NCBI GenBank assembly: GCA_003640385.1
Contig: RCAB01000053.1
Location: forward strand, 124,001-188,000
Reading direction: 5' to 3'
DNA length: 64,000 bases
Source: Setaria digitata
Taxonomy: Eukaryota > Nematoda > Chromadorea > Rhabditida > Setariidae
This document shows positions 24,748 to 39,100 of the stretch, in pieces. Below the pieces are notes generated by a model. That model made no database searches. It worked only from the letters and a program-made list of their open reading frames with translations, and had not been told where the DNA came from. Numbering within the stretch: position 1 is the first letter of the stretch; every line of letters starts with the position of its first letter. Position numbers and translations under genes: made by a program.

Positions 24748-27700
24748 TTAGCGACGGCCAAATCGTAATAAGCTTGGTGCAGATCGCTTTCCGAAACGCA
24801 ACACCCCTGGTATATCGTTGTCATCACGCTTACCGAATCTTAGCACTCCCGGAATATCTCCTTCCCTTTTACCGAATCTCAATACTCCTGGAGATAAAGC
24901 AGAAACTAAAGTTTAAACTAAAATTACTACTTTAAATTTTGATGATGGAATTTATCAAAGTTTCAGGTGTAAAACTTACCGGGGACATCTTTTTTATCAT
25001 ATACATTGTCACCAAGTTGTAGTAAATTTGGTGCAGCCTTTTTGTAAACAGGATCAATTTCATAATTGCGCTTGCCAAAGCGAAGTACACCCGGAATATC
25101 ACCGTAATCTGCAAATAGCAAATATTTAAATTTTTACTTACAATAAGAGTAGGCTCCTGCTTGTCCTACCAATATAAAATTAGAATATTTGAAAGAACTA
25201 TTGTTAATGCAAACATTTCGAATGAGACCTTGTTTTGAGTTTAAAAATTGCCTACATTTGTACTGTTCATTTAGAAATTTTAAACTCATCAAAAGTTAAC
25301 TTGGCCAGATTGCGCATGGTCAAAATCTTTAACTTGCTAAGGTAAAAGGTTTTACACAATTACATTGGCGAGAAATATCGTTTTTCAACCTCAGTTTCCG
25401 ACAAAATGAAAGTCGTGAAAAGACAAAATTTTTTCCAGTTTGTCTCAGGCATAATTTTGTTTCAGCAAATAATTTTTGATCTCAAAAATTTTAACTTTCT
25501 GTATTTCAGTATTTCAGTTTTCTTTCAAGTATTGTAAAATAAGCCTTGTTAGAAAAGTGTGGATAGGAATTTTCCGTTGAAAAAAAGAGAAACTATATCT
25601 TTATAATTTATCATTTACCTTGCGACTTTTCTTTTTCACTTATTTCCTATACATGTTAGCGGCAGTAAATTTGAAGATTTGATAAAATCAAATAAATTTA
25701 CCTTTAAAGTAGCCTAATTTTAAATTTTCTCCCCTGTCCCTTTAAACTATTATTTCCGATAGTAATTATTTAAGAGCCTAAAGATTAAAACTAAATCAAG
25801 ACCTATATTAATTAAAGGGAGAACAATAAGTGCAAAATAAAGTAATAAATGGAAGATTTTCAAAAAATGAGCTTTGTCGATACAATGGACTTCATCATTT
25901 GTTTTTCAGGAGAGGAAGAGGAAAGTTGAATTTAAAAAAGTTGTTCTTGGTTGATTTTGCTGGAAAAATATTATCCAAAATCAAAAATTTTCCTTGAACA
26001 TTGTTCGGCCTTCACAAGCATCTCTATTCAAACCCAAGTCTAAGGATAGTATCCTTAATGAAGCATTTAATGAATTAATGAGAAATTAACCTCTTTTCAT
26101 TAATAAATCAGTAGCGGTTGGCTCATATGCATCATTTAGTGGCCTGTAGGAATCTGAAAGAGGTGAAAATCATTTAATTACAACGAAGGTAAAAATTTCT
26201 GAGCAGAAAAACCACTTTACTTTTAAGTTTGGTTCGTTTTGTTAATTTCTAAGCATTTAGATTTAGCGAATTAGTTCTATCGAATAGTTTTAAATTCAAA
26301 ACATCTATTTTAAAAATGCATTAAAAATTGAATAAAGGTGTGATGAAAAAAGAATGCAATCAGCGGTGGTATCCAAAGTTTCGCTCTTATTTCAATAGCT
26401 GATCGAAGAAAATATTGTTCAGATGAATAATGCCATATGCAGCAGAAAAAAATCTTCTCATAAGAAATTTCAGAAAGTTTTAGAAAAGGATTTTTTCCTG
26501 AGAAAATCATGAGCTATAAATTTGTACTCTTTAACTACACATTTCAGTTGTTTTATGCTAAAATAATGAGATCTTGGACTTCAAAGAGCAAGTCTAATTT
26601 CAAAAAAGTGAACTTCAAAAACTGTCCGTCCTTATTTTTTGTTAAACATTTCGAATTTTTGACAATAGTAAATTACAAAGAAATTTCAAAAACACAGTCC
26701 TTTCAAATGCCTTTTTTGTGCGAAGGAAGAAAGATTTTAAAGCGGAAAAATTGCGACTTTAAAAAATTCAAAATGAAGAGTCTCAGAAATATTTCATTGA
26801 ATTTAATAAATATCTTAAGGATATTTGAAAATGATTCTAAGCAAAAAAAAAACTCAAAAAATTAATAAACATAATAAGCATAAAATTTATTTTTAAAAGT
26901 AAACTCAAAAACAAGATTTGAAACATGAATTAATTTTTTTCTTATCAAGGTTAAAGTTCTGCACTAATTCTGCGCAAAATTAAATCGTTTTGGTTGGAGT
27001 TGTTCTGATCAAACGCATGCAATCCAATCATCAAATAAATCTTTCATAGTTTATATTTTAAATATTGATTATTTCCGTTATATTCACCGTTCTTTTAATT
27101 ATATCAATTCGAAACAAATGAGCATTTCAAATTTACATAACAATAATTTATGGAACAATTTTGAACACAATAAATTTTGCGAAATATTTTTTATTAACTG
27201 AAAACGAAAGATTTGTATCAGGAAAACAGAAATTGTTATGTGAGTTATTTAATTTTGTTCCAAAACCCGCTTCTATAGCACTTCAATTTCCAGTTGGTGA
27301 AATATAAAATTTTTGCAGTCGATGCCTTTACAAGGCTACTTTATTATGTTAGATATGCATTTATCTTTAATACACTGAGTAATAAAAAGAAAAATTAAGA
27401 TATGAAATTGGAAAGAATGAAAGATTTTTGAAGCTGAAAAAATTGAATTTGTATAATTAAATTTATTTTAACTTTGAAAATAAGTTCATTCGTCTATGGG
27501 TATTTTTAGAAACATTTTTTCAGACAAAGAAAATATCGTAATGAAAAAATAGGGACTGCTTTTATTCATCCAAAATTGGGTGTAAATTCTAAAAATTTAT
27601 TTATCATTTCCTCTATCCGAATTTGAGAATATGCAACTTTTCAAACAGTTGAAATAACCTAATGCATGGAATCCTCAAAAACTAGAACAAGTTCTGTTTT

Positions 27701-28186
27701 TTTTTTTTAACCTCTTCGAACTTAATCGAATCAATCAGTTTGGTATAAATCAGAAAGTCTTCTTTTAAGCGATCCATTGGTAAATTACATATGATGTATG
27801 GATCAGGTATGCTTTAATTAGGTTTCTTACTTGGTTTGTTTTTCCAAAATATCTTAAAATCTTAACATCAAGTTAAAATATACTTCAAACTTACCGAAGA
27901 ATTCATTTTCCCGTTCTTCCTGCTGAGATTTATCGTCCTTTTTTATAAAAGACAGATCTAGTGCAGTAGCATTGTTAGATTTTATTTGATTCTTGGTTTG
28001 AAATTTTTGATCATCTGTTCCTCCTTTTTCTTGCGAGTAATAATTTGTACTTAGATTAATTAGTTTGAAATTCGACTTACTTAAATTATCGAGTTGAACG
28101 TATAAAGTTGTTGTTGCAGTCGTTGTGATGGTGAAAATAATAATGGCAAGCTTTGCCATGTGCATCATCCAACCTGTTACTTCCAT
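24748..28186 (-). CDS. flp-18: FMRFamide-like neuropeptide precursor FLP-18
   Basis: Four exons in phase: 28186-27895, 26153-26091, 25108-24980 and 24887-24748; 207 aa. The N-terminus is hydrophobic ([20 protein letters not shown]), fitting a secretory signal. After an acidic spacer come peptides cut at dibasic sites: [23 protein letters not shown] (or DVPGVLRFG after KK), [23 protein letters not shown] and a final SAPSLLRFG before RR and stop. The repeated PGVLRFG with amidation glycine and KR is the FLP-18 signature; in C. elegans these peptides act on NPR-1/4/5-type receptors. One intron falls inside a peptide (between DVP and GVLRFG), and the exon 2/3 junction lies at a KR cleavage site. 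A GTAAGT inside exon 1 (near 28083) could define a further small intron. AAPNLLQLG after KK is a spacer resembling a lost peptide. Confidence 0.9.
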
Positions 28187-31100
28187 AACTGGGTATTCAA
28201 GCACTCAGTTGAGTCAAGCACTTGATATTTCAGTTCCTGAAATACAAACAGAACCAAACTGAGTTCGAAAGTTCCGCTTCAAATGATTGCAGTTTCTTCA
28301 TTTCTTTCATTCACCTTTCTCCTCCTTCTTCTTTCTCCTTTTTTCCTTTTTAAATTTGAACAACATTGTAAAATGATCCCGCCCCTAGGCTGTTATGTTT
28401 ATTGATATCAATTTGATTATCAACAGCGAATTCCTCTTTCCTTCTCCATCACGGATGTCGATGAAGATGGACCACTGGGAAATATATTTATAGCAAATGC
28501 CATCTTTATATTCAAATTTCATTTTGTTGTCGGAAAGTTAACAAAAAGTATTCCTTTCCATTCAAACTGTTCAGCATTAAACTTTTCTATTGAATAGACA
28601 AGATACAAGAGTAACAACACTGCATGTATTTACTCCTTCTTTTCTTATTTATCAACTTTAAAGTCCAGCAAATTTTAATATTGTTGTAAAAGCTATAAAT
28701 CCTGTAAGAGTTCTGTCATGACAGCAACACCTATTGAATGCTTGGCTAGACAAGGAAGAAGGCTGAAAGAAAGGAGGACAGGTTGAAATTAAAACTGGTA
28801 GTACACAAACGCATAATAAAAGTATTTCTAGAAATTTGTTCGTTGAACCGAAAGTTTGGCTTAAATGTAAAGTAATGCTAAGGTAAGTTCTCATGAAGCA
28901 AAAATCAGGCACATGTATCATGTGAACTTAAATCAACTTACTCATTCGCAGCATTTTGTCTTATTATTATCCTTCACTAAGGAACTGATATCTCATTCTT
29001 TTTTCACATTAAAGCTGTAATTCAATCATTTAGGTGCTTGAGCAGCCAGTTGAAGAGTTTCTTCTTTTTGGTAAAATTTTTCTCTCAACACCACTCGATA
29101 AATTCTTTCGATATTGCTAATTTAAGTGGTTTAAAATGAAGGAGATGTGGAAAAAAAAACTAAATTAATCAGCTTTGATTTATACAGTTATAAGAACAAT
29201 GGCACCATATTATAAACTAAGTGATAAAGAGAGACTTAATTATATTCACCGTTGAGATCCTTATATTTATTATAGAAGATAATTTTGAAAGTTTATTGGG
29301 AAATTAAATTGTTTTAAGACTTGACTTCTCAGTTATAATTATTATCCTAGTGTATTGCCAGGATGAATTACCTAAGATTCATTATATTTAGCTTAATTAT
29401 GGCCACGAATAAAGCCAGTAGCTTCTATATATTAGCTAATAATAGTTGTCCTAGAAATATGAATTTCTAGTCTATATTTATAGTGGTGGCAGAAATTTCG
29501 TCCTCTTTTTAATTAATAAGTAAAATTATCAAAGCAAAATGATAAAACATGATCGTTTAACGAGTAGAACTAGGATCTTTTGAAAGGATTCACGTACGAC
29601 CTGACTTATATGCAAGCACTTCTCTGTTAATGTTCAATGATAATTATCGAATACTAGTGTGAAAAGACGTAAAATAAATGTTAATTGGACAAGACATTTA
29701 CGACACTCAAGTGAGCTAAAATACTGCTGCCAAATCCGCTTTGAAATGAAACTGTTGGAAAAGTTCACAGTCTTGAAATAAGATGAAGCGAAAGAAGTAC
29801 ACAGGTTGTAGGGCACTAACTGCTTGGCTCAACTAATTACTAATAGAATTTGTTATTCTGTTTACATAGTTACCTAGGAAAAGATTGGATTTTGATACAC
29901 TACATGGCCGAATGACTTCCTTTTTATCACCATAAAATTGTTTAATCATCGCACATCTCATAACAATTTGTATTCTTAACAATGGAATCAGATGGAGCAC
30001 CATTATTTGATGGACGATGAAGCTTGCCTCACTCGAAGTTATGTTTCTTTTTAATACTTCTGCTACATTTTAAAAAATTCCTCTTATGATTTTCAAAGAG
30101 TTTTGTTCTTGCGTGTTGTGCGAAAATTGATTAAAATGAAAAAAGTTTTCTAGCCACTGGTACTTCGGTTCCAAATCCTAAATAATTACGATCAATTTCA
30201 AATTATAGCTTTAAATTTCCGGTTGGTTTGATTTTTTTTTAAAGTTCCACTGTTTTTCTTACAAATTATGCCACCACCACACCAGAAACAATATCAGTTA
30301 TCAGTAACTTCAAAATCGGTTTTTGGCCTTCAGAATTGTCTGATAATGATTAGAATGCAAATGAATTTTAACCTTTGGATTTTTCGTTTTCGAGAATCTA
30401 TATCCAATATGAATTTTCAGCAATTCACATGAGATCGCAAAAAAAATGCCACTAATTTGTTTACTCTAAGTTATTTAAAATTATTCTTCCCGTGAATATA
30501 CAATTACATGATATATTAAATAAACCAATAAGAAAAGAGAATTTCATTTGTTTCGACCGATGTTGGAACACAGTAAATGATAAGTAATGAACTTACTTGA
30601 GCTTCTCCTGATATAATTGCTATCACCAGTTGATGGATGCTTTGACAGCTCCAACTTCGAAGAATTCAGATAATAGCGATAAATTAAAAATTTCCTGCCT
30701 AAATTTAGGGATAAACATTTTTTTTTCTGAAAAAATAGGATGCAAATAATATCTAACTGTTCATTAGCTTCTTTTTTTTTCAAATAAAATCACACTTTAT
30801 CATTAACGAATTGAGGAAAAAATGCTTAGTCCTCGTAATGAAGAAAGCATTACTAATTCAGCATCGACAGCTATCAAACATTCCATACGAAATCCAATAT
30901 TTCCAACTTGATGAGCACAAAATTCATATGTAAATTGACACCAAACTTAATTTTTCTGTTCTTATCGACTAACCGCACAAACATTTAAGTAGTCGTTTTC
31001 GGAAATTTAATCCAAGTATTTTCATGTTCTGACGATTAATTATGTTCTCACTCAAATATTAAGGAAACTAGTTTATTCCATATTCATTCTTGCAAAAATA

Positions 31101-33136
31101 CACCAGTTAATAATATTATTGTCCATGATATCATGTCCATGATTTTTTTAAATTACGTCTATTGGACTGCAAAATCGAATTGAAATTTTATTGCTGTATA
31201 TGGACATCTTAAGCCTTTACCAAGCAAATCATCGACAAATCTTGCCAAACTGGGAAATGTTCTCTCGTTTTGATGAAGCAAAATCTTTTAGAAAGAAGCG
31301 TATTGGAATAACTGCTTCTAAAGCAACTGAAATTACAGTCCGAAAAAAACTCTTCCATGCATATCCATGACTAATGGTGCTGATTAGCAGATAATTATTA
31401 TTGATTCGCACATTACAGCTTCCATTGTCTTAAAACTGAACTTCAGCTACTTACAATCGGTTAAAAAAGAAAAATCGAACTCATTAAAATCGACAGGAGT
31501 GATTGTTGTTTTTTCACTAGAATGTACGCTGTCTCTTAATGACTTCGATTCCCTATTGGGTATGCAAGAGATTTGTCGCCGCAAATGTCTCTAATCGTGC
31601 ACTTCTTGAAAGGCTCAAATTTCTTCGTCGAAAGGGAAAGTATTTTGTTAGCCTTTTAACGCAATGTTTGCTAATGCAATAAGCAAAGTTGCCTAGATGA
31701 CTCTGAGCGGCTCATTCGTCTCACTCTCATCCGTCCAATCGTCCATCTATCATCATTTATCGGCCCATCCACCCGTCCATTTGTCCATTTATACATCCAG
31801 TCGTCCACCCGTCCACCTATCCATCCATCGATCTATCCAGCTATTCACTCTGTCCATTCGTTCATCCATCGATCTGTCCTCAAATACAATCTCCAGAGAA
31901 TTCCTATTTTATGCTTGTTCCATTGCATCGTTTTTTCATGCTCAAAACTCTAAAGTTCATGTTTTTCCCATTACATCTTTAAAAGCAGGCCTGAAATAGT
32001 ACTTGGGTCCACATAGCACTTAGCACTTAATGCTACCATATAGCATTAATTCCGCGGTAATGAAATTTCCTTGGCGGAGAAATCGGAAAATTATAGAAGC
32101 GTACCGCAAACGCATTTCTGTACCATATGGATGTGTGTGAAATTCTAAATTATCTTGTTAGCATTGCCGAAAATTTTCAGAACAGCATAAAGACTGAAAA
32201 AAGTTGGCGAAATTCTTATAGATAGCTACAGTTTATTAAATTTTTCGTTTCTTTAGCGGCAAGGTTTCGTGTCCGATTGTTTAAGTGCTCATTAAGGATT
32301 ATAGAAATCTGGAAGTTGCAGCAATTAATTAACATTTTGCTCTGTAGAAATTTAAATGCAAAGACTCGTTTCCATTTATTCAAATCAAGAAACATAAAAC
32401 AAAGTAGTTTTTACATAGAAATTGAGCATAAACAGCAATTTATCAAATATTCACAACTAAATTATTTGAAATGATGAAGTGTTGCTGAATAAGTTAATTA
32501 GCAGCAGAAAGTAAAAGAACCAAATTTCAAACATACCGTTGAGTACAACAGGAGAAATTAAATTGTATAATTTAAATTCTTAACAGACTTTATTATATTT
32601 AGTTTGTTAAGTCAACAAGTAGCATAGTATAAATAATCATTTAATGCCTACAGATTTTCTAAAGCATGATTTAGTCAAAGTTTCATACTTCAATTGAAAT
32701 TTAACAAAACTTTCGCTCAAGTTTTGCAAAAGCCTGATAATTCAGTCATTTGGATGGAAAAGTTAGAATACTCTTGACAGGAGTAACCGCTTACTTATCC
32801 AACAAGTATATTAATATAGTACCCAACAAGTGGGTAATATTCGAATGGTACAAGCAACTCATTCTTGCGAGATTTGGCTTCTACTTGTAGATCTAAAGGA
32901 AGCATATCAAAATGTTGAAATGAAATTTTGCTTGAAACCTGTTTAAAACAACAATCACTTTATAATGGCTGTTAGTTTGTCAGACTATTACTAAGGGAAA
33001 GTTTGCAAATTTAAGTAAATAAAATTTTAATTTAAAAAGCAAATAACAAATGGATAATGAGACTGACAAAGAAAAAGACTTCTCATAAAGAATGGAACAA
33101 ATAAGAAAACACATATAAATGACAATAATACACCTG
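28187..33136. other. Intergenic between nlg-1 3' end and flp-18 5' end
   Basis: No supported gene. Pyrimidine-rich sequence near 28310-28350 lies upstream of flp-18. An open stretch at 28658-28921 (minus) encodes a hydrophobic and Cys-rich chain but lacks support. A degenerate TCCA/TCCG repeat is listed separately. The segment near 33000-33136 is the nlg-1 3' untranslated side. Confidence 0.5.
31729..31879. repeat. Degenerate tetranucleotide (TCCA/TCCG-type) repeat
   Basis: About 150 bases of loosely repeated atcc/gtcc units, for example cccgtccatttgtccattta. It is open on the plus strand only because the repeat lacks stop triplets. Confidence 0.75.
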
Positions 33137-36100
33137 TCATACTTGTATTTCTTCAAGTGTATGGCCACCTGCAGACAATCCACCTAAGGAGCTTAATTTA
33201 CCGCTTGCCTGGGCCATTGCTGCCCGGCCATGCTTTGGACAAGTTGGACTTACACCAATACGTAACGATCCTGCTGTTGTTTTGCTTGCCGTTGACAACA
33301 GTGGCTCCTGGGACAATAACAATATTTTGATTTTCATAATTCATAAAATTTCAATTTTTATAAAAATTTTCGAAATATCTTGTAAGAACTACGTTATCGT
33401 TTTGATCTGTGATGTGCATGATAAATTATTGTAATTCACTCTGAAATTAACTCAAAAGAAGAAAAAAAAAAATGAAAGATAAGAACAAATGAATGTCCAT
33501 GCATTTTTCGGTGCAACAAGGTGTGTTCAAGCCTTGTAATTTAGTTGTCCTTAGCTTTTATGTCTCGGATAAAGCTCATTATTATAAGGCATGCAGTACT
33601 CCTAAAATTAAGTCTATTTTAAGTATCGATTAAATAAAAAAAAGTTTAAATCGAAACTCTAAAAACAGTTCATGAGTCCTATTGCCAACTGCAGTTGAAA
33701 TGAATGTGAAATATAGGTCTTCTGAAAAGACATGTAATCTTACTGATTACTATCACTTACAAGTAAAATGAAGTGTTGATGTACCTGTTCTTGGATATTA
33801 CATTTAGTGATTAAAGTATCGTTATGTGACGTATCATTATAATTCTGATAAGAACTCGTACGGCATGGTTCAAATTCGTTTGTTTTGGAAGACGTTGAAT
33901 CCAACGGTGCAGTCATTGAATTCGTTATGGAAGGACGTTGACTGAGTGATGGTAGTGGTGGCGGTGGCATGTAATTTAATTGCTGCAATACTTATAATCA
34001 TTCAAACTCGAACTTTGACACTTTAATGTGTGACAATATCTGCGTTGCCATTTGTCCTGTGTAACCTATCCTCACACCTCATTCGTCTGTATTTTTTAAT
34101 GACGGTTGTTTGAAATTTGCTGCACATTTGAAATCAGTTCAGGAGCCAAAGAAAAAATTAATTCAGTTCATTTCCTCAATAACTTGTTTACAGCCACCGC
34201 AGCTAAGTGTAGAAAAGATTGCTAGATGTCGTGCAGGTTATCAAGGTATGCATGCAAAATTAAGGAACAAATCATGCCGGAATAGCAAAATATCTTCATT
34301 AACCGACAGTTAAGATTGGATTAGTAACACAGTTGCAATAGTGCCTCTCAACTTGTTTTTCGTCACCGTAAAGCATTTATAGCCAAAACAAACCTGATGT
34401 CTAGCAATATTATTAATATAATTCATGTCGGTAGCATTTGGTTGATAATTAGCTGAATAAGTTTGATACTGTAATTGCAACTTCTTCTTTGTTTCTTCTT
34501 TCTTATTGCACTGCAAAAAAAAAGCACTAAGCATTTCATTTTCTTTCGATTTCGACAAAGATGTGGCCCGGAAGCATCACAGATTTCTACGTTCCAATTG
34601 TTAGGACGCTATAAGCTTGCAGCAGAATGGTCTTTGATATCGAGAATTTAATGACTAAATTTCGATGTAAATTGGTTTTAAATGTGAACCTGTCTATATA
34701 GACCAAGACCAATGCATATATTGAGGAAAAGCAAGCCACATCCCACTGCAACCGTTACCGATAACATAGTACTGTTGTGAGTTGCTTTCATAAACGGTGT
34801 TGGAGCTGTTGGAACTCCATGAAAATCAACCTCGCGAGGAGAAACTAAAATGCATTTTTATTTCTACAGAAGCAAATGTTCATAAAGGAATAAATCAGGC
34901 GAGTCATGACAATATTTTAGCTAATTTTTTTAATTAATTCTATTATTGATAATGAATATGATAATGCGTAAATGTTGAGAAATTATTAGCACAAGAAATT
35001 ATATCAAATAAATTTAGCAAATTAAAATATTGAAAAAAAAGGTGAAATGTGGACCTGTGGTAAGTTTTTCGATAGATTTTGGAAGTGGAGTTGGTGGAAG
35101 TGGTGGCGGAGGAAAAGGCTCATTAGCGTAACTTGCGTATGGTCTTACAGTACCAAAAAACGAATCGCGTTTGAAATGATCTGATAGAAAATTATGTTCC
35201 TGAAAGAATTATTTCTCCTAATTCTTTGCATAGAAGTTATAGCAAACAGTTTCAAGGCATTCAAGTTTCATTTTAGTAAAGTGGAATAGAATTAATATTG
35301 TTTGATTTTGTCGAAGGTCGAAACATACCTCAGGGACAGGCACTCCTTCCTTTCCATTAGCATGTAACTGTGGTATCAGACCATTCCAGAAACCCACCTG
35401 AGCATTGCGGTAATAATTTTTCAATCGTGGTCTATCGGCTGAAATAAAGGTCAGTAAATATTGTACGGTGTATACCACCTTCAGGATGGATTGCTCTCTG
35501 AGTTTTTCGAATAATCCAATAAGCATGATTAATTGAGTTTTGACAAGTTGTTAAGATATAATATAGTGCTTTTACTGTGCAAATATTAATATTTCAATAA
35601 TTAAAAATAAAATTTTGCATACTTATTTCAAGGTATGGCTCACGATTTCGTTGAGTAAGTTGTGGCCAAGCAGCACTATGGAAGCGTTCCGCGATGGGTG
35701 TCACTGCTTGTAATTGAACTGGCTTAGACGGATCTCTTAAATGAGTGCTGTTTGAAAGAATCATTCAGATTTTTGAGTGATGAAAGGGATTAAATTAAAT
35801 GAGACATTAAATTTCTATCAAAACTTATTGTTTTTCCAGAAATCATTCACATTCTCACTCCCATAGCTAGCCAAATGATATCAGAACTCAGTGTTAGGCT
35901 AAAAAAAAATCAAATCTGCTGAGGGTGAAATGAGAAGCAGGATGCACCCTGATTTAACAAAATTTGAGATATAGTGCATCATAACACGCGAAATCATTTG
36001 ATCCTCTGTTGTAAAGCCAGAATAAAGCTGAAATAGATTTTAAGAAGAAGAAGCGCCTAGTAGTTAAAATTATTTGAAAAAACTTGTGAGAGCTTAGAAT

Positions 36101-39100
36101 CACAATGATTTAACAGTAATTTCCGAAGTAAAAACTAATGGAAGAGAAAAACTGTACAATTGCGATCATAAAGCATGAATTCTTATAGTGAATTTTGAGG
36201 ATAAATAACAGATTTTTCTTTAGATAGGCTATCCCTACATTGTAAATGTTCATGTCAATATAATTAAAGTTGGCGATCTATAATTTAAAATTAGTTGCTT
36301 TACTAACATCATCGTCTTTATTAAGCGGATATCCGAAAATGTAAGGTATGTGGTCACCGGAAATAGAACCTCGAATACCACTTGCCATTGTCTCCTCTGA
36401 TGTTCTCTTCGATTCATGTGCAAACAAAAACCTAGGCAAGAAAGTTTCAGATGTCATTATTTTCTCGACATGCTATAAACTATTTGAGGCACAAGGCTTC
36501 TAAGAGACTCGAGGTATTCAGAGCTGTCTTAACGCCACTAGAACCATTAATTGATTGTTTGGTGATTCGGATCATTACGAGTGATTCAGTACTCTTTACT
36601 GATTTATGATCATATATGATAGAGTATAAGTTTAGATTCTCACATGAAAGTACTTGAAGTCTCTTTGTTATCATCAGCAGAATGTAGTCGAGCTGTTTCT
36701 ATCAGTGGCGCAACGAAAAGAACATCGCTAAGTGCAGCAAGAACGCCATTACGAATGGTCTTTGGATGGTCCTTAAAGTTTTAAAATGGAACCTGACGCA
36801 AATTGTCACAGTGGTATATTGGTTGCTGCTAAAACTAGTTGTCACTGCAACTTGGACTTCCGCCCTTTGTGATTTTGCATCGATCAGGTATGCTAAGTAT
36901 ACCTGTATACCCGACAACTCAGAGGAAAAATGAAGAGAGCAGAATGTGTGCTGCTAAAGATTGTTGAATGTTGAAAAAACATGGTAATATCATTAAAATT
37001 ACCAAAAGCTCATACCTTTGGATTCTCCCAGTCAGTATATTCATTTATGAGAGCTGCCAGAATTTCTTTGCGATGAAAATCATAAAGATTTCTTATAAGT
37101 GTTCTGAAAAATAAATGTTTCAGTGACTCGGATACATTTAAAAATGATTTTTATAAAACTTAAATAATTGTCAAATGAATATAGCCTGTTGACCGAAAAA
37201 TTCTTTCACGTTTCTCTTTGTCAATACCCAATCGTATGTCTTCATTGGGAAGCAGATGATGGGCCGGATTACTGGTTATTCCGACCAGCAGATCGACGTC
37301 GCGAAACAGTGATCCATACTGCGCTCCAAATAGCGCTTCCGGCTTATTTGGCACCACCTAAACTTCGAAATGTTTCAATTGAAATTCGATTCATTTTCTG
37401 TAAGTTAAGAAACGAGAAAAAGGTGACAGAATATCACCTGCCCATCGACAATTGGTGCAAATCTTGACAGAAAGGTTGGCGTGGAAATTTTCCGTGCTGC
37501 GCGTGTAATGTTCTGAGGTGAATGGTCTTGCATGCAGCGAACGATACTCTCCGTACTTTTTTGACTACGTGATAGACGTTTCCTTTTGTCTACTTTTTCG
37601 ACGCACTGTAATAATCTTAAATTAGTTCACTAAGATGTCTATAACTAGTAAGACTTGCAGTTATTCAAATTATCTCTTGATATTTTAACGTACTGTGAAT
37701 ATAAATCAGTTCTTTTGATTAGAAAAAAAAAAAAGTTTTGATTAGAATTAATACAAATATCTTAATTTCTTAATTAATATACTAATAACTTCATATTTTT
37801 ACTTCGCTTCATCTATTTTTCATCATTTCTTATCGCTCCTCTTTTCGGATAGTATCATACTGAGACATTTTTAATGAAGTAAACATTTTTCTTTTGTAAA
37901 TATTGAATTAATATATCTCAGCTTCTTAATTAATATACTAATAACTTCGTTACATCTAAAAATTACATTTAAAGTTAGAGCTGTTCAAAAATTTCTCATC
38001 TTACAAGAAGTTCGAAGTTCAAACAATTCAATAAGGAGCAGAAAATTTTATATATGATGAGGTTTACTTGCTACTGCAAGAAATTTGGTGCTTTTTTGGA
38101 TAACTAAAAGTTAAGAGCAAGCTGTAGCTTTTCGTTGAATTAAGAAGTTTTGGTGGGAAAATAATGACAGTTTTGATACCTTCAGATGTTCAGCAAGTTG
38201 AAAAAATATCGGTTGAGGATTTTTGTTCATTGCCCATGGTGCGAGAGCAGAACCATCTAGAAGAATTGCCCGTCGAAACATACGATTATTCGGCTGAGTT
38301 ATCGGAGAAGCCATCAACAGTGAAACCTGAAAATGAAGCACTGCTCAGATACTGCGACAGGTGGCCTTGAAGATCTACAGGATTTTATTTAAAAAAAAAA
38401 AAAAAAAAAACGATACTGTACTAACCAGAGATGCACCTGAACCCCAGCCTAGTAATGTAACTAGACTTGGATCGCCGCCGAAAGCCGGCAAAATGTTAGT
38501 GAGCATTTTGAGAGCAGCTACCAAATCAGACAGGCCTGAATTACCGGAACAACTCGATGATTCGCATCGACCCAAAAATCCTATATTAATATGTCTAATC
38601 AAAAGAAAAAGAAGTGTTGAAATCTCTCTCAGCAATTTTTTGTTTATAAGAGCTGATACTTTTGTTAAAACAGGCTAAAAAAGCACTGTTCTACAGTTTT
38701 TAATTTAAACTTAGTGATAAAGCATCTAAAAACAGTACCGAAAACGCCAAGACGATAATTGAGTGTGATAACGATTATCTGTCCATATGACGCAAGTATA
38801 GTACCATTGTACGGATTACCACTATTCCACCCATACTCATCACCGTGTACAACGACTAGAACTGGTAATTGCTTTTGGCTTAAATCCGTATGAAATGCTG
38901 AAAGCTTCATAGCATTTTACTAAAGCTGGAGCCATAAATTCATTATTGTTAAAAAATCTGTTTTTGCAAAACAAATTCGACTCCAAATTGTTCTCATTTC
39001 GTCGGAGCGAAAGGGATTGAAATATGCTTATACTTTATTTAATCAAACTTAATTAAACTAAGCAGAATAGAATTATACAAATAAGACTTGGCTTTGACGA

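Noticed and set aside
28658..28921. Hydrophobic, Cys-containing minus frame upstream of flp-18
   Set aside because: The first 30 residues are not a proper signal peptide, there is no splice context, and the Cys run looks incidental.
31697..31999. 100-codon plus frame
   Set aside because: Produced by the TCCA/TCCG repeat, which lacks stop triplets.
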